Origin: Rariglobus sp967755175
Lineage (GTDB): Bacteria > Verrucomicrobiota > Verrucomicrobiia > Opitutales > Opitutaceae
NCBI GenBank assembly: GCA_967755175.1
Contig: CBRAFO010000004.1
Span: 1 to 64,000 of the forward strand
Length of the DNA stretch: 64,000 nt
Reading direction: 5' to 3'
Both the position numbers and the translations under genes were made by a program. This document shows, piece after piece, positions 37,694-46,210 of the stretch (positions within the stretch are counted from its first letter, which is position 1; the number at the start of each line of letters is the position of its first letter). The notes under the pieces are model-generated. The model ran no database searches. It saw only the letters and a list, made by a program, of their open reading frames with translations, and was not told the origin of the DNA.

Positions 37694-39031
37694 ATGCCTT
37701 CGCTGCACGTTGATAAGAAACGTCCGCGCATCGCCATGGTTTCGACCCATGGCTACGTCGCGGCCACGCCTCCTCTCGGCGCTGCCGACACCGGCGGGCA
37801 AGTCGTCTACGTCCTGGAACTCGCCAAGAAGCTCGCGCAGCTCGGCTTCGAGGTAGACATCTGGACCCGTCGCTTCGAGCAACAGCCCGAAATCGATATC
37901 GTGAACTCCCGGGTCCGCGTGATCCGCGCGCGCTGCGGAGGCGACGCGTTCATCTCCAAGGAATACCTCCATCGCGAACTCATGGAGTGGTCCGAACACG
38001 CCCTGCGTTTCATCAAGCGGCACGGGCTCACCTACCAGTTTATCAACAGCCATTATTGGGACGCGGGTGTTGCCGGACTTCGTCTCGCGGAGGCGCTCAA
38101 CATCCCGCACGTCCACACGCCTCATTCGCTCGGCACGTGGAAAAAACAGCAGATGGAAACCGATTATCCGGAGCGCGCGGGCACGTTCGAGAAGGAGTTC
38201 AACTTCACCGAGCGCATCCAACACGAGACAATCATCTATCGCAGCTGTGATCTCGTCGTCGCCACCACGCCGCCTCAGCTCGACATCATCATCGCCGACT
38301 ACGGCGTGCCGGCCGATCACGTGCAGATGATCCCGCCCGGCTACGACGACAACCGGTTCTTCCCCGTGAGCGAGGCCTCCCGCCAAATGATCCGTCAGCG
38401 GCTCGGCTTCAAGCAGCCCACCATCCTCGCCCTCGGGCGTCTCGCGACCAACAAGGGTTACGATCTCCTCATCGAGTCGTTTACCGTTGTCGCAAAACGC
38501 GACCCCGCCATCACGCTTCACCTCGCGGTCGGCGGCGAAAAGATGGACGCACAGGAGAAACGCATCCTCGCCGACCTGAAGAACCGCGTCAAAAAACACC
38601 GCCTCGAAGAACGCGTGAAGTTCGCCGGCTTCATCGCCAACGAAGACCTCGCTGACACCTACCGCGCGGCCGACCTTTTCGTCCTCAGCAGCCGCTACGA
38701 ACCCTTTGGCATGACCGCGATCGAGGCGATGGCCTGCGGATGTCCCACGGTGGTGACGATTCACGGCGGACTTTTCCGCGCCGTGACGTTTGGCCGGCAC
38801 GCGCTGTTCGGCGACCCGTTCGATAAGGCCGACCTCGGCATCATGATGCTGAAGCCTTTCAAGCATCAGAAAATCTGGAACCGCCTCTCGCGCATGGGCG
38901 CGCACAAGGCCCGCAGCCTGTTCACGTGGACCGGTATCGCCCAACAACTCATCAGCTTCGTCGAAGGCCGCCCGATGCAACGAGCGCTCAACGACACCGA
39001 GTGGGAGGAACCCTGGAACGACGGCGACTAG
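37694..39031 (+). CDS. GT4 glycosyltransferase, sucrose-/mannosylfructose-phosphate synthase type
   Basis: A 445-residue retaining glycosyltransferase, family GT4. The N-terminal donor/acceptor motif GAADTGGQVVYVLELAKKL (about 30-48) and the C-terminal E-x7-E loop YEPFGMTAIEAMACGCPTV place it among enzymes that join a sugar nucleotide to fructose-6-phosphate. The opening STHGYVAATPPLG is closer, from memory, to mannosylfructose-phosphate synthase than to plant-type sucrose-phosphate synthase. The next gene carries the matching phosphatase. Product identity (sucrose or mannosylfructose) is not settled by sequence. Confidence 0.87.
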   Translation: MPSLHVDKKRPRIAMVSTHGYVAATPPLGAADTGGQVVYVLELAKKLAQLGFEVDIWTRRFEQQPEIDIVNSRVRVIRARCGGDAFISKEYLHRELMEWSEHALRFIKRHGLTYQFINSHYWDAGVAGLRLAEALNIPHVHTPHSLGTWKKQQMETDYPERAGTFEKEFNFTERIQHETIIYRSCDLVVATTPPQLDIIIADYGVPADHVQMIPPGYDDNRFFPVSEASRQMIRQRLGFKQPTILALGRLATNKGYDLLIESFTVVAKRDPAITLHLAVGGEKMDAQEKRILADLKNRVKKHRLEERVKFAGFIANEDLADTYRAADLFVLSSRYEPFGMTAIEAMACGCPTVVTIHGGLFRAVTFGRHALFGDPFDKADLGIMMLKPFKHQKIWNRLSRMGAHKARSLFTWTGIAQQLISFVEGRPMQRALNDTEWEEPWNDGD

Positions 39032-39093
39032 ACCGACCTCTACCCGCTTCCGCCCGCCGACTGCCGCCCGCCTCCTTCAACCCCGCGCCGCCC

Positions 39094-41187
39094 ATGAGCA
39101 ACGAGTCCATCCGCCTTTTTTGCAGCGACATCGACAACACTCTGCTGGGCAACCCGGAGTCGGCCCTGCGCTTTTTTAATGCATGGAAATCCATCCCTGC
39201 CGAGCGCCGTCCCCTCCTCGTTTACAACAGCGGACGCCTCATCGCCGGCGTTAAGTGGGCCATCGAAGGCGGCCAACTACCCGCGCCCGATTACATCATC
39301 GCCGGCGTCGGCACACAGATTTTCGATTTCCGCTCCGAAAAGGAGTTCGAGGAATTCGCCGCCTTTATTCGTGACGTCTGGAACCGCACACGCATTGACG
39401 AAGTCACCGCCGAGACGCCTGACATCCGTCCGCAATCACCGGAGGCCCAGACGGAGTTCAAATCGAGCTGGCATCTCGATTCCGCCACGCCCGAGGTCCT
39501 CCGCGATCTGGGGCAGCGGCTCGCGTCGGCGGGACTGGATGCCGCCGTCGTTTATTCAAGCGCTCGCGACCTCGATGTCGTCCCGAAAAAAGCCACCAAG
39601 GGCGGCGCGCTGCAATGGCTCGCCAACCACCTCGGACTTCCGCTCGAACAGGTGCTCGTTGCCGGTGACACGGGCAATGACACCAGCATGTTTCGTCTTC
39701 CGGGCGTTAAAGGTATCATCGTCGAAAACGCCCTGCCCGAACTCTTCGAGGCGACCGTCGATCTCCCGTTGTTCTATTCTCGCCGCGTGATGGCCGACGG
39801 CGTTCTCGACGGCCTGCTCCATTACGGCGTGATCGCCAAGCTTCCGTCCGCACAAGAAACCCCGCAGCCCGGCCAGACGACCACACCCGGTTTCCGCATG
39901 CTCTTCACCGGCACGCGTCTCGGTTCGCTGGAAACCAAGGAAAAGGAGTTCCTCAAAACCGCCTACGAGAAAGCCCTCGTCGCGCTCCGCAAAAACATCA
40001 CCCCGCTTGGGTTTTCCGCCTGCTCGCTGGCTGACAACACCGTTACCGGCACCGATGCGAACTACCGCAGCGTGTGGGCGCGCGATGGCTCGATCACGAT
40101 CATCAACACGCTCGATCTCGACGACGCCGACATCCGCGCCTGCCAGCGCCAAACGCTGGACACGTTGCTCAACGCCGCCTCTCCGACCGGCCAGCTTCCC
40201 GCCAATGTCCGCCTCGATGACGGAGCGCCCGATTATTCCGGCGTAGGCAGCATCTGCTCCATCGACAGCGGCCTCTGGGTAATCATCGCCGCCTACAATT
40301 TCATCACCAAAACCGGCGACTACGATTTTCTCCGCCAACACGCCGACCAGCTTCAGCGCGCCATGGACTGGTTGAGCGCTCACGATAGCAACAATGACGG
40401 CCTGCTGGAGATTCCCGAAGCCGGCGACTGGACCGATCTCTTCGGCCGCAGCTACAACGTCCTCTACGACGAAGTGCTCTGGTATCGCGCCAACGTCTGC
40501 TTCGGACGCCTCCTCGAATACCTCGGCGATTTCGACCGGGCCGCCGATTACCTGCGCTGGTCGCAGACGGTCCGCACGCGTGTGCTCGATCTCTTTTGGC
40601 CGACCACCAAGGCCGACGACGAAAAACGTCCGAATCGTTTTGCCGACCGCCAGTTTGGCCTCGGCGATGCCCAATACCTTATCGCTGAAATCACCCCCTT
40701 CGCCTTCAACTGGCGCTGCGACGTATTCGCCAACGTGCTCGCCTACCTGATGAACCTGCTCGAAGCCGACCGCGCGCGGATCGCCTTCCGGTTCATGTGG
40801 GGCGTGGGCGTCAACGAGCCCTGGCCCGGCGCCAACCTTTACCCCGTGGTGCAAGCCGGCGATCCCGACTGGCGCGCCTACTACACGGTCAACCTGCTCA
40901 ATCTCCCTCATCATTACCACAACGGCGGCATCTGGCCGTTCATCGGTGGCATGTGGGTGCGGTTCATCCATCGCCTCGGCTTCCACGAAGTCGCCTGCCG
41001 AGAGCTCGTGCGCCTCGCCAAGCTCAACCAACTCGGCCGCGACCAAGAATGGGAGTTCAACGAATGGGCGCACGGTCAGACCGGCCGCCCCATGGGCAAG
41101 GCGTTTCAGGCGTGGTCAGCCGCCTGCTTCATCCGCGCCTGCCAGGAAATCGAGGCCGACCCAGAACACCTTAACAACAATGACTGA
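39094..41187 (+). CDS. Sucrose-phosphate-phosphatase-like HAD domain fused to a GH100-like glycosidase
   Basis: A 697-residue two-domain protein. Residues 1-250 are a HAD phosphatase of the S6PP type: FCSDIDNTLLG (nucleophile Asp near 12), YNSGRL, and GDTGNDTSMF. Residues about 270-690 are an alpha-toroid glycosidase like neutral/alkaline invertases: YRSVWARDGSI, DYSGVGSICSIDSGLWVII, GDWTDLFGRSYN, YPVVQAGDPDWRAYY and PHHYHNGGIWPFIGG. So one chain may both finish synthesis of a fructoside and hydrolyse it. It lies 62 nt after the synthase and overlaps the kinase by 8 nt. An ATG at 39094 is chosen for the canonical HAD start. Confidence 0.87.
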   Translation: MSNESIRLFCSDIDNTLLGNPESALRFFNAWKSIPAERRPLLVYNSGRLIAGVKWAIEGGQLPAPDYIIAGVGTQIFDFRSEKEFEEFAAFIRDVWNRTRIDEVTAETPDIRPQSPEAQTEFKSSWHLDSATPEVLRDLGQRLASAGLDAAVVYSSARDLDVVPKKATKGGALQWLANHLGLPLEQVLVAGDTGNDTSMFRLPGVKGIIVENALPELFEATVDLPLFYSRRVMADGVLDGLLHYGVIAKLPSAQETPQPGQTTTPGFRMLFTGTRLGSLETKEKEFLKTAYEKALVALRKNITPLGFSACSLADNTVTGTDANYRSVWARDGSITIINTLDLDDADIRACQRQTLDTLLNAASPTGQLPANVRLDDGAPDYSGVGSICSIDSGLWVIIAAYNFITKTGDYDFLRQHADQLQRAMDWLSAHDSNNDGLLEIPEAGDWTDLFGRSYNVLYDEVLWYRANVCFGRLLEYLGDFDRAADYLRWSQTVRTRVLDLFWPTTKADDEKRPNRFADRQFGLGDAQYLIAEITPFAFNWRCDVFANVLAYLMNLLEADRARIAFRFMWGVGVNEPWPGANLYPVVQAGDPDWRAYYTVNLLNLPHHYHNGGIWPFIGGMWVRFIHRLGFHEVACRELVRLAKLNQLGRDQEWEFNEWAHGQTGRPMGKAFQAWSAACFIRACQEIEADPEHLNNND

Positions 41188-42064
41188 CTCCATCCCCCGC
41201 GTCCTCTGCTTCGGAGAAATCCTCTGGGACTTCCTTCCGGCCGGCCTCTTCGTCGGCGGCGCGCCGTTCAACGTCGCTTACCACCTCAAACACCACGGCA
41301 TCGAACCCCTCCTCGTCTCCGCCGTCGGTCGCGATCGCCTCGGCGAAGAGCTGCTCCGTCGCGTTCGCCATGGAAACATGGATACACGGTTCATCGCCAA
41401 ACACGGCGACCTGGCGACCGGCTACGTGCGCGCCACTCTGGGTGAAACCGGTGACGCCCGTTATGAGATCATCTCGAACATCGCCTGGGACCGGATTCCC
41501 GTGAACGACGATACTGTCCGCGCCGCCCAAAGCGCACAGGCGCTCGTCTTCGGCTCGCTCGCGCAACGTTCCTCGCCCAACCGTGCCGCGCTCGACCGGC
41601 TGCTGCAGGCGTCCGCCAACCACGCCTGGCGAGTGTTCGACGTCAACCTGCGCCCTCCGCACGACGACCTTGATCGCGTGCGCATCCTCGCCGCTCGCTC
41701 CACCTTGCTGAAGCTCAATGCCGAGGAGGCCGCGCGGCTTTGCGGAGATTCCGCCACCACGCCGGATCGCGAGGAGGCACACGCCCGGCATCTCGCCAAC
41801 ACAACGGGTTGTCCGGTCGTCTGCATCACTGCAGGCGAACGCGGCGCAGGTTTAATGCGCAATGGCACGTGGCTGTGGGAGCCTGGCCAACCCGTTGCGG
41901 TGGTGGACACCGTGGGCGCCGGTGACGCGTTTTTGGCGAGCCTCCTCACGGACCTGTTGGCCGGCCGACTCAACGACGTTGAATGCCTCGCCCGCGCCTG
42001 CCGAACCGGCGAGTGGGTCGCGACCCAGCGCGGCGCCACCCCGGTTTACGCCGGTGACGATTGA
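41180..42064 (+). CDS. PfkB-family fructokinase
   Basis: A 294-residue sugar kinase of the ribokinase/PfkB fold. FGEILWDFLPAG and FVGGAPFNVAYHL (about 10-40) match fructokinases, and the C-terminal DTVGAGDAFLASL carries the catalytic Asp. It overlaps the previous gene by 8 nt, so it is translated from the same mRNA. It would phosphorylate fructose freed by the upstream glycosidase, returning fructose-6-phosphate to the synthase. Confidence 0.9.
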   Translation: MTDSIPRVLCFGEILWDFLPAGLFVGGAPFNVAYHLKHHGIEPLLVSAVGRDRLGEELLRRVRHGNMDTRFIAKHGDLATGYVRATLGETGDARYEIISNIAWDRIPVNDDTVRAAQSAQALVFGSLAQRSSPNRAALDRLLQASANHAWRVFDVNLRPPHDDLDRVRILAARSTLLKLNAEEAARLCGDSATTPDREEAHARHLANTTGCPVVCITAGERGAGLMRNGTWLWEPGQPVAVVDTVGAGDAFLASLLTDLLAGRLNDVECLARACRTGEWVATQRGATPVYAGDD

Positions 42065-42096
42065 CGACCCGGCTCGGGGTAGCGCCCGCTCGATGC

Positions 42097-42369
42097 TCAG
42101 ACGGTGGCTCGGTCGGCTGCGACGGCCGATCCGTCCACCTCGTCAGCGGCACGACGACGCGCCACCGCTTGCCAGAGGACCTCGAACTGCGGGGCGAGTT
42201 GCAGCCACGCGGCTTTTGCGACCACGGCCATGCCGATGGCCAGCAACACGCCGCCCATCATCCACAACCATAGTTCGCGGACAGCAGTGCCTCCGGGGAC
42301 AAGATGAAGTGCCTGCATAATCAGGCTCACTCCGATGAAGCCGACGGCATTGGGGGTATCCATTTTCAT
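42097..42369 (-). CDS. Small membrane protein
   Basis: A 90-residue protein with a hydrophobic segment at about 9-25 and a second at about 33-53, and a basic C-terminal tail. It shows no known motif. It is on the minus strand, convergent with the fructokinase gene (32 nt apart). Coding status is likely but not certain. Confidence 0.55.
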   Translation of the reverse strand: MKMDTPNAVGFIGVSLIMQALHLVPGGTAVRELWLWMMGGVLLAIGMAVVAKAAWLQLAPQFEVLWQAVARRRAADEVDGSAVAADRATV

Positions 42370-42539
42370 GGCCTCTTATGTCGCCGGATACGTGCCAAAG
42401 ATCCCGGAAAAACTTATCCGGTTACGCGAGCGGACCTTAACTTTTTAGGTGATTTGTTCCGGATTTCTTGGCCATGCAAAGCGCAACCCGGCCCAAAAAC
42501 ACGCCGTGCAGCTTGCGGCGCGGACGCGAACTCATGCCG

Positions 42540-42626
42540 TTGGAAGTAGCAGCCGAGGTAACGAGGCTGGCTGGGCGGTGCCTAAAGAAAACCCCAGCCT
42601 CGTCACCTCGGCTGCTACGGTTCCAA
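42540..42626. repeat. REPIN-like element: 31/33-bp imperfect inverted repeat
   Basis: Left arm 42540-42570 and right arm 42594-42626 are complementary apart from a 2-nt bulge and one mismatch; the arms contain GTAGCAGCCGAGGTAACGAG. A 23-bp spacer separates them. It lies just downstream of the SDR gene stop (42637, minus strand) and could also stop transcription. Confidence 0.85.
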
Positions 42627-42636
42627 AGCTGCGTCC

Positions 42637-43356
42637 TCAGAGGTCTCCGAGTTGGGGCCGGAGCACGATTTCTTCGACCACGGTATTCCGACCGAGTCGG
42701 TAAACGTCGAAGAAGGCCCGCGCCACATCCGCCACTGGCATGATGCGTTCCTCGGCCACGCCACTCGACGACCATGACGGCGACCAGGTCGCCCCCGGGT
42801 GAACGCAGCAGACGCGCACGCCATGCTGACGCGTCTCCGCGCGCAAAACCTTGGCCAGCCCGGTCACGCCGAACTTCGCGGCGCAATACGCCGTGCTGTT
42901 GGGGTAGGCGTCGAGCCCGGCGATTGAGCTCATGAAAAACACGTCTCCACTCTTCCGTTTGATCATCGCTGGCACGAAGGCCCGCGTCATCAGAAACGCA
43001 CTACGCAAGTTGCTCGCCACGACGCGGTCAAAGTCCGCTACCGACGTGTCCACAAACAGTGCGGCCTCGAACACGCCGGCGTTGTTAATGAGCACGTCAA
43101 CTTGGCCAAAACGTTTCGCCACCGCGGCCTCCAGCGCCTCGACGGCGATCTCGTCGGCGACATCGCAGGCGAAGATTTCCACGGTGGCGCCGAGCTTCGT
43201 GCAGGCGCGAGCGACGGTCCTGAGATTCCTCGCGTTGCGCGCCACCAGCGCGAGCCGCACCCGGGACAGCTCTTTGGCGAACACTTTGGCGATGGCCGCG
43301 CCGATACCTTGGGACGCGCCGGTGATGAGGATGACGGGAGCTGGAACGGAGGCCAT
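42637..43356 (-). CDS. Sepiapterin-reductase-like short-chain dehydrogenase
   Basis: A 239-residue NADPH-type SDR with TGASQGIG (12-19), NNAG (91-94), catalytic Ser143/144, Tyr157 and Lys161. The C-terminal block RNTVVEEIVLRPQLGDL and the VHPGATWSPSW segment match, from memory, the bacterial sepiapterin reductase of Chlorobium, which makes a tetrahydropterin. It follows folE2 and a PTPS gene on the same strand, which supplies the pathway context. A general SDR with another substrate cannot be excluded. Confidence 0.82.
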   Translation of the reverse strand: MASVPAPVILITGASQGIGAAIAKVFAKELSRVRLALVARNARNLRTVARACTKLGATVEIFACDVADEIAVEALEAAVAKRFGQVDVLINNAGVFEAALFVDTSVADFDRVVASNLRSAFLMTRAFVPAMIKRKSGDVFFMSSIAGLDAYPNSTAYCAAKFGVTGLAKVLRAETRQHGVRVCCVHPGATWSPSWSSSGVAEERIMPVADVARAFFDVYRLGRNTVVEEIVLRPQLGDL

Positions 43357-43472
43357 GGGCTTAATCTTTCTCTTTATTCTTTATCTTACTCTTTCTCCCA
43401 ATGCTCCGGTCTTTCTGACGAAAGAGAACGATTAAGAGAAAGAAGAAGGAGCGTGAAAGACGGACGACGTCT

Positions 43473-44453
43473 TTAGCAGCGCAGTTGGCCGAAGTCGGAG
43501 AAGTCAGCGGTGAAACCTCCCGGCACGCCTTTGCAGATCACGCTCACGGCGTCGTGAGAGTGCAGCGATTCTTGGTGCGAGCAGGCGACTTGGAAGTCGG
43601 CGATACGTTTGTCCTTCGCCAGCTCCGCGTAGAGCAGGCGGGCGGCGTCCTCGACGAACTTCAGGTAAGCGCCGTTCAACTCGGCGAACGCCTGTTCGTC
43701 TTCGCGCTTCACCATGACCTGCGTCTCGGTGCGCAACGCACGCACGCAGAGCGCGTGGACGTCTTCGATCCAGATCTTTTTGCCTTCGACTTCTTCGATG
43801 GTCAGCCGGGCTTTGCTGCGCTGCGAATGCGGCACGGTGTAGGCGCCACGCTGGTCGCGCGCATGCTCGGAGAGTTCGGCCGAACAGGGGCAGGCGGAGG
43901 AGTAAACAAAATCAAAATGGATAAAGCGCCGATAGCGGCCGTCCTCCGTCATCACGCCTTCGAAGGCGACGTCGTAGAACTGGTAGCCTTCGAGTCCGCT
44001 GCGCAGGCTTTGCTGCACCATCGGGTAGGAGAAGCGGATCTTCAGGCGGGCGGCCTTGCTCTCGACCTTGCGCAGGTAGGCTTTGAGGACTTTGCCCATC
44101 CACTCGCCGGTCGTGATCTCGTCCTTGTGATCGTAGAACGAGCGCATGATGCGGCTCATGTTGATGCCCTTCAGATCGGCGAGGAGCGACACGGTGCCGG
44201 TCACGCTGGTCTCCAAGGTGAGCGTCTTGCCAGCCTTCGTGCGGTAACTGAGAGGCAGCTTGAAGTTGGAAATGCCGACCTGCTGGATCGGCACGGTGGC
44301 GCCGGGAATCGACTCCGCCGTCTCCATCATGTCGGGCAACGACGCACGGTAGGCGGGCGTGACTTTGAAACCCGTGTCGTAGGCGCGCTTGATGCGCGGC
44401 GCGGCTCCACCGGCGGTGCGGTGGAGATACATGGCTTTTTTGGAAGGAGGCAT
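43473..44453 (-). CDS. folE2: GTP cyclohydrolase FolE2 (type IB)
   Basis: Converts GTP to dihydroneopterin triphosphate, the entry to folate, queuosine and biopterin routes. The 326-residue protein has the FolE2 metal motif SSACPCSAELSEH (Cys188, Cys190) and the C-terminal FQVACSHQESLHSHDAV region. Type IB enzymes work with metals other than zinc, so the gene is often kept for zinc limitation. The ATG at 44453 (MPPSKKAMYL) is the first reasonable start. It lies between the PTPS gene (140 nt) and the SDR gene (116 nt). Confidence 0.95.
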   Translation of the reverse strand: MPPSKKAMYLHRTAGGAAPRIKRAYDTGFKVTPAYRASLPDMMETAESIPGATVPIQQVGISNFKLPLSYRTKAGKTLTLETSVTGTVSLLADLKGINMSRIMRSFYDHKDEITTGEWMGKVLKAYLRKVESKAARLKIRFSYPMVQQSLRSGLEGYQFYDVAFEGVMTEDGRYRRFIHFDFVYSSACPCSAELSEHARDQRGAYTVPHSQRSKARLTIEEVEGKKIWIEDVHALCVRALRTETQVMVKREDEQAFAELNGAYLKFVEDAARLLYAELAKDKRIADFQVACSHQESLHSHDAVSVICKGVPGGFTADFSDFGQLRC

Positions 44454-44593
44454 TTTCGTTTTTGGTTTTTGAGAGTGCGTCTGGCGGGTGACGATAACCG
44501 CAGCCCCGTGAAGGCGGGGCGGACTGGCGCAGGAAAGGGAGTGGCTGAAAGAGCGGGCGCGTGTTCGGTTAACGCGCGGGTTTGATGCGTTGG

Positions 44594-45070
44594 TTAAACG
44601 GCGTCGGGGCCGTGATATTCGGCGAAGTTGCGCGGTGTCTCGTAGAGTTTCACGCAATGCAGGCGGCCGGCGGGAATGTGCGGCTCGATCTGGTTCCAGA
44701 AAGCGATCACGAGGTTCTCCGTCGAGGGGATGATGCCGCGCAAGAAATCGACCTCGTCGTTGAGGTTACGGTGGTCGCACTTGTCGAGAATGTGGGTGTG
44801 CAGGAGGCGCTTCAAATCGCCTAAATCCATGATGCAACCGGTGTCGGGGTTCGGCTGGCCGCGAAGGGAAACCTCCAGCACGTAGTTGTGGCCGTGCCAG
44901 TGAGGGTTGGTGCAAAGGCCAAACTGTTTCACGTTCCAAGCCTGGCTCTTGGACGGGTTCCAAAGGCGGTGCGCGGAATTGAAATGCACCTGGCGCGTGA
45001 TCGTGACCACGCCGGTGAGCGGACGCACAGTGACACGGCGGGCGTTGGATGAGGCGGCTTTCTTTGGCAT
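44594..45070 (-). CDS. 6-pyruvoyl-tetrahydropterin synthase family protein (PTPS/QueD)
   Basis: A 158-residue tunnelling-fold enzyme that uses dihydroneopterin triphosphate. Zinc ligands are His34 (HFNSAHRL), His59 and His61. The Cys53 to HGH spacing (CTNPHWHGHNY, Cys then five residues then HGH) is that of true PTPS enzymes rather than QueD, where Cys is followed by three residues. With FolE2 and a sepiapterin-reductase-like SDR downstream, this suggests biopterin-type synthesis. A queuosine role remains possible. Start MPKKAASS at 45070. Confidence 0.87.
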   Translation of the reverse strand: MPKKAASSNARRVTVRPLTGVVTITRQVHFNSAHRLWNPSKSQAWNVKQFGLCTNPHWHGHNYVLEVSLRGQPNPDTGCIMDLGDLKRLLHTHILDKCDHRNLNDEVDFLRGIIPSTENLVIAFWNQIEPHIPAGRLHCVKLYETPRNFAEYHGPDAV

Positions 45071-45198
45071 GGAAGGTAAAGGATGTAGCATAAAACCCAT
45101 TGCGGTCAATTCACGGGCAGGCCCTTGCGCAGGTGCAGCCGAGTGGCGCGCAAATCCCCCTTGCGCACGTGCCCCGCGGGCCCTTCATCCAACGCGAC

Positions 45199-45996
45199 AT
45201 GGCGATGAGCTTCAGAATCCTCGGCAGCGGCAGTGCGGGTAATTGCGCCGTCCTGCGCACCGGAGAAACACGCGTGCTCATCGATGCGGGTTTCACCCAT
45301 CGCAAACTCCGCCAACTCCTCCATGACGCCGGCGAATCGTTAGAGAAAATCGATGCGATTTTCATCACCCACGAGCATGGCGATCACGTTGCCGGCATCG
45401 ATGGACTGAAGAAATTCCCGCATATCCAGGTGTTTGCCAACTCCGCCACCGCGCGCGCCGTGCAGGCGAAGATCGATCATCCGATCTCCTGGAAAATCTT
45501 CGAAACCGGCGCGCGTTTTCACTTTCGCGATTTGGAGGTGGAGAGTTTCCATGTTCCCCACGACGCGCAGGAGCCGGTGGGCTTTACCTTTTCGAGCGGA
45601 CATGAGGCCGATCTGTTTAGCCCGCGCCGCCGCATCGCGTGGCTTACGGACCTCGGCCATGCGCCGCAGCACATCCACGAGCGCATCCGCGATGTCGATG
45701 TGGTCGTGGTCGAGAGCAACCACTGCCCGCGGCTGTTGCAGGCCGACATGAAACGCCCCTGGCCCACCAAACAGCGCATTTCCGGACGGCACGGTCATTT
45801 GTCCAACGAAGCCATGTGCGAGCTGCTCGGGGCGGTCGCCAGCCCTCGGTGGCGGCATATTTTCCTCACGCACTTGTCCCGCGACTGCAATAGCGAGGCG
45901 GCCATCGAAACCGCCCTTACCGGATTACGCGCCCGGCTCACCTGCCAGTTCAACATCGTCGCGTCCGGCGGCGGCACGGCGGTCTGCGAGCTATAG
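45199..45996 (+). CDS. WalJ/YycJ-like metallo-beta-lactamase-fold protein
   Basis: A 265-residue MBL-fold hydrolase. The N-terminus RILGSGSAGNCAVL and the metal motif THEHGDHVAGIDGL (His-x-His-x-Asp-His) match the WalJ group, whose members are predicted to act on DNA ends or phosphodiesters. The HDAQEPVGFTF and VVVESNHCP strands supply further ligands. ATG at 45199 or 45205 is possible. It is divergent from the PTPS gene with 128 nt between. Confidence 0.88.
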   Translation: MAMSFRILGSGSAGNCAVLRTGETRVLIDAGFTHRKLRQLLHDAGESLEKIDAIFITHEHGDHVAGIDGLKKFPHIQVFANSATARAVQAKIDHPISWKIFETGARFHFRDLEVESFHVPHDAQEPVGFTFSSGHEADLFSPRRRIAWLTDLGHAPQHIHERIRDVDVVVVESNHCPRLLQADMKRPWPTKQRISGRHGHLSNEAMCELLGAVASPRWRHIFLTHLSRDCNSEAAIETALTGLRARLTCQFNIVASGGGTAVCEL

Positions 45997-46210
45997 AGTG
46001 AGTTATAGATATACCTGAGCGGAGCTGGTGGTGTGACGGACGCCTGTTACGAGCTTTTGCTTTTGTGTCCACTCGCCCACCGTTTCACGGCGCGGCGAGA
46101 AAGGGTAAGTCATAACCTCAATCAGCCTTCTTTAAACCGTAGTCTCGGCGGCACGACAGCCGCTTAGTAGATTGCCATCAGCTGGCCGAATGGCCTGCAT
46201 TATTCCGCTT

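Noticed and set aside
43360..43455. Pyrimidine/purine-rich imperfect inverted segment between folE2 and the SDR gene
   Set aside because: Pairing is too irregular to support a defined element or terminator.
44594..45070. Plain QueD for queuosine synthesis
   Set aside because: The Cys-x5-HGH spacing and the adjacent SDR fit PTPS better; kept only as an alternative.
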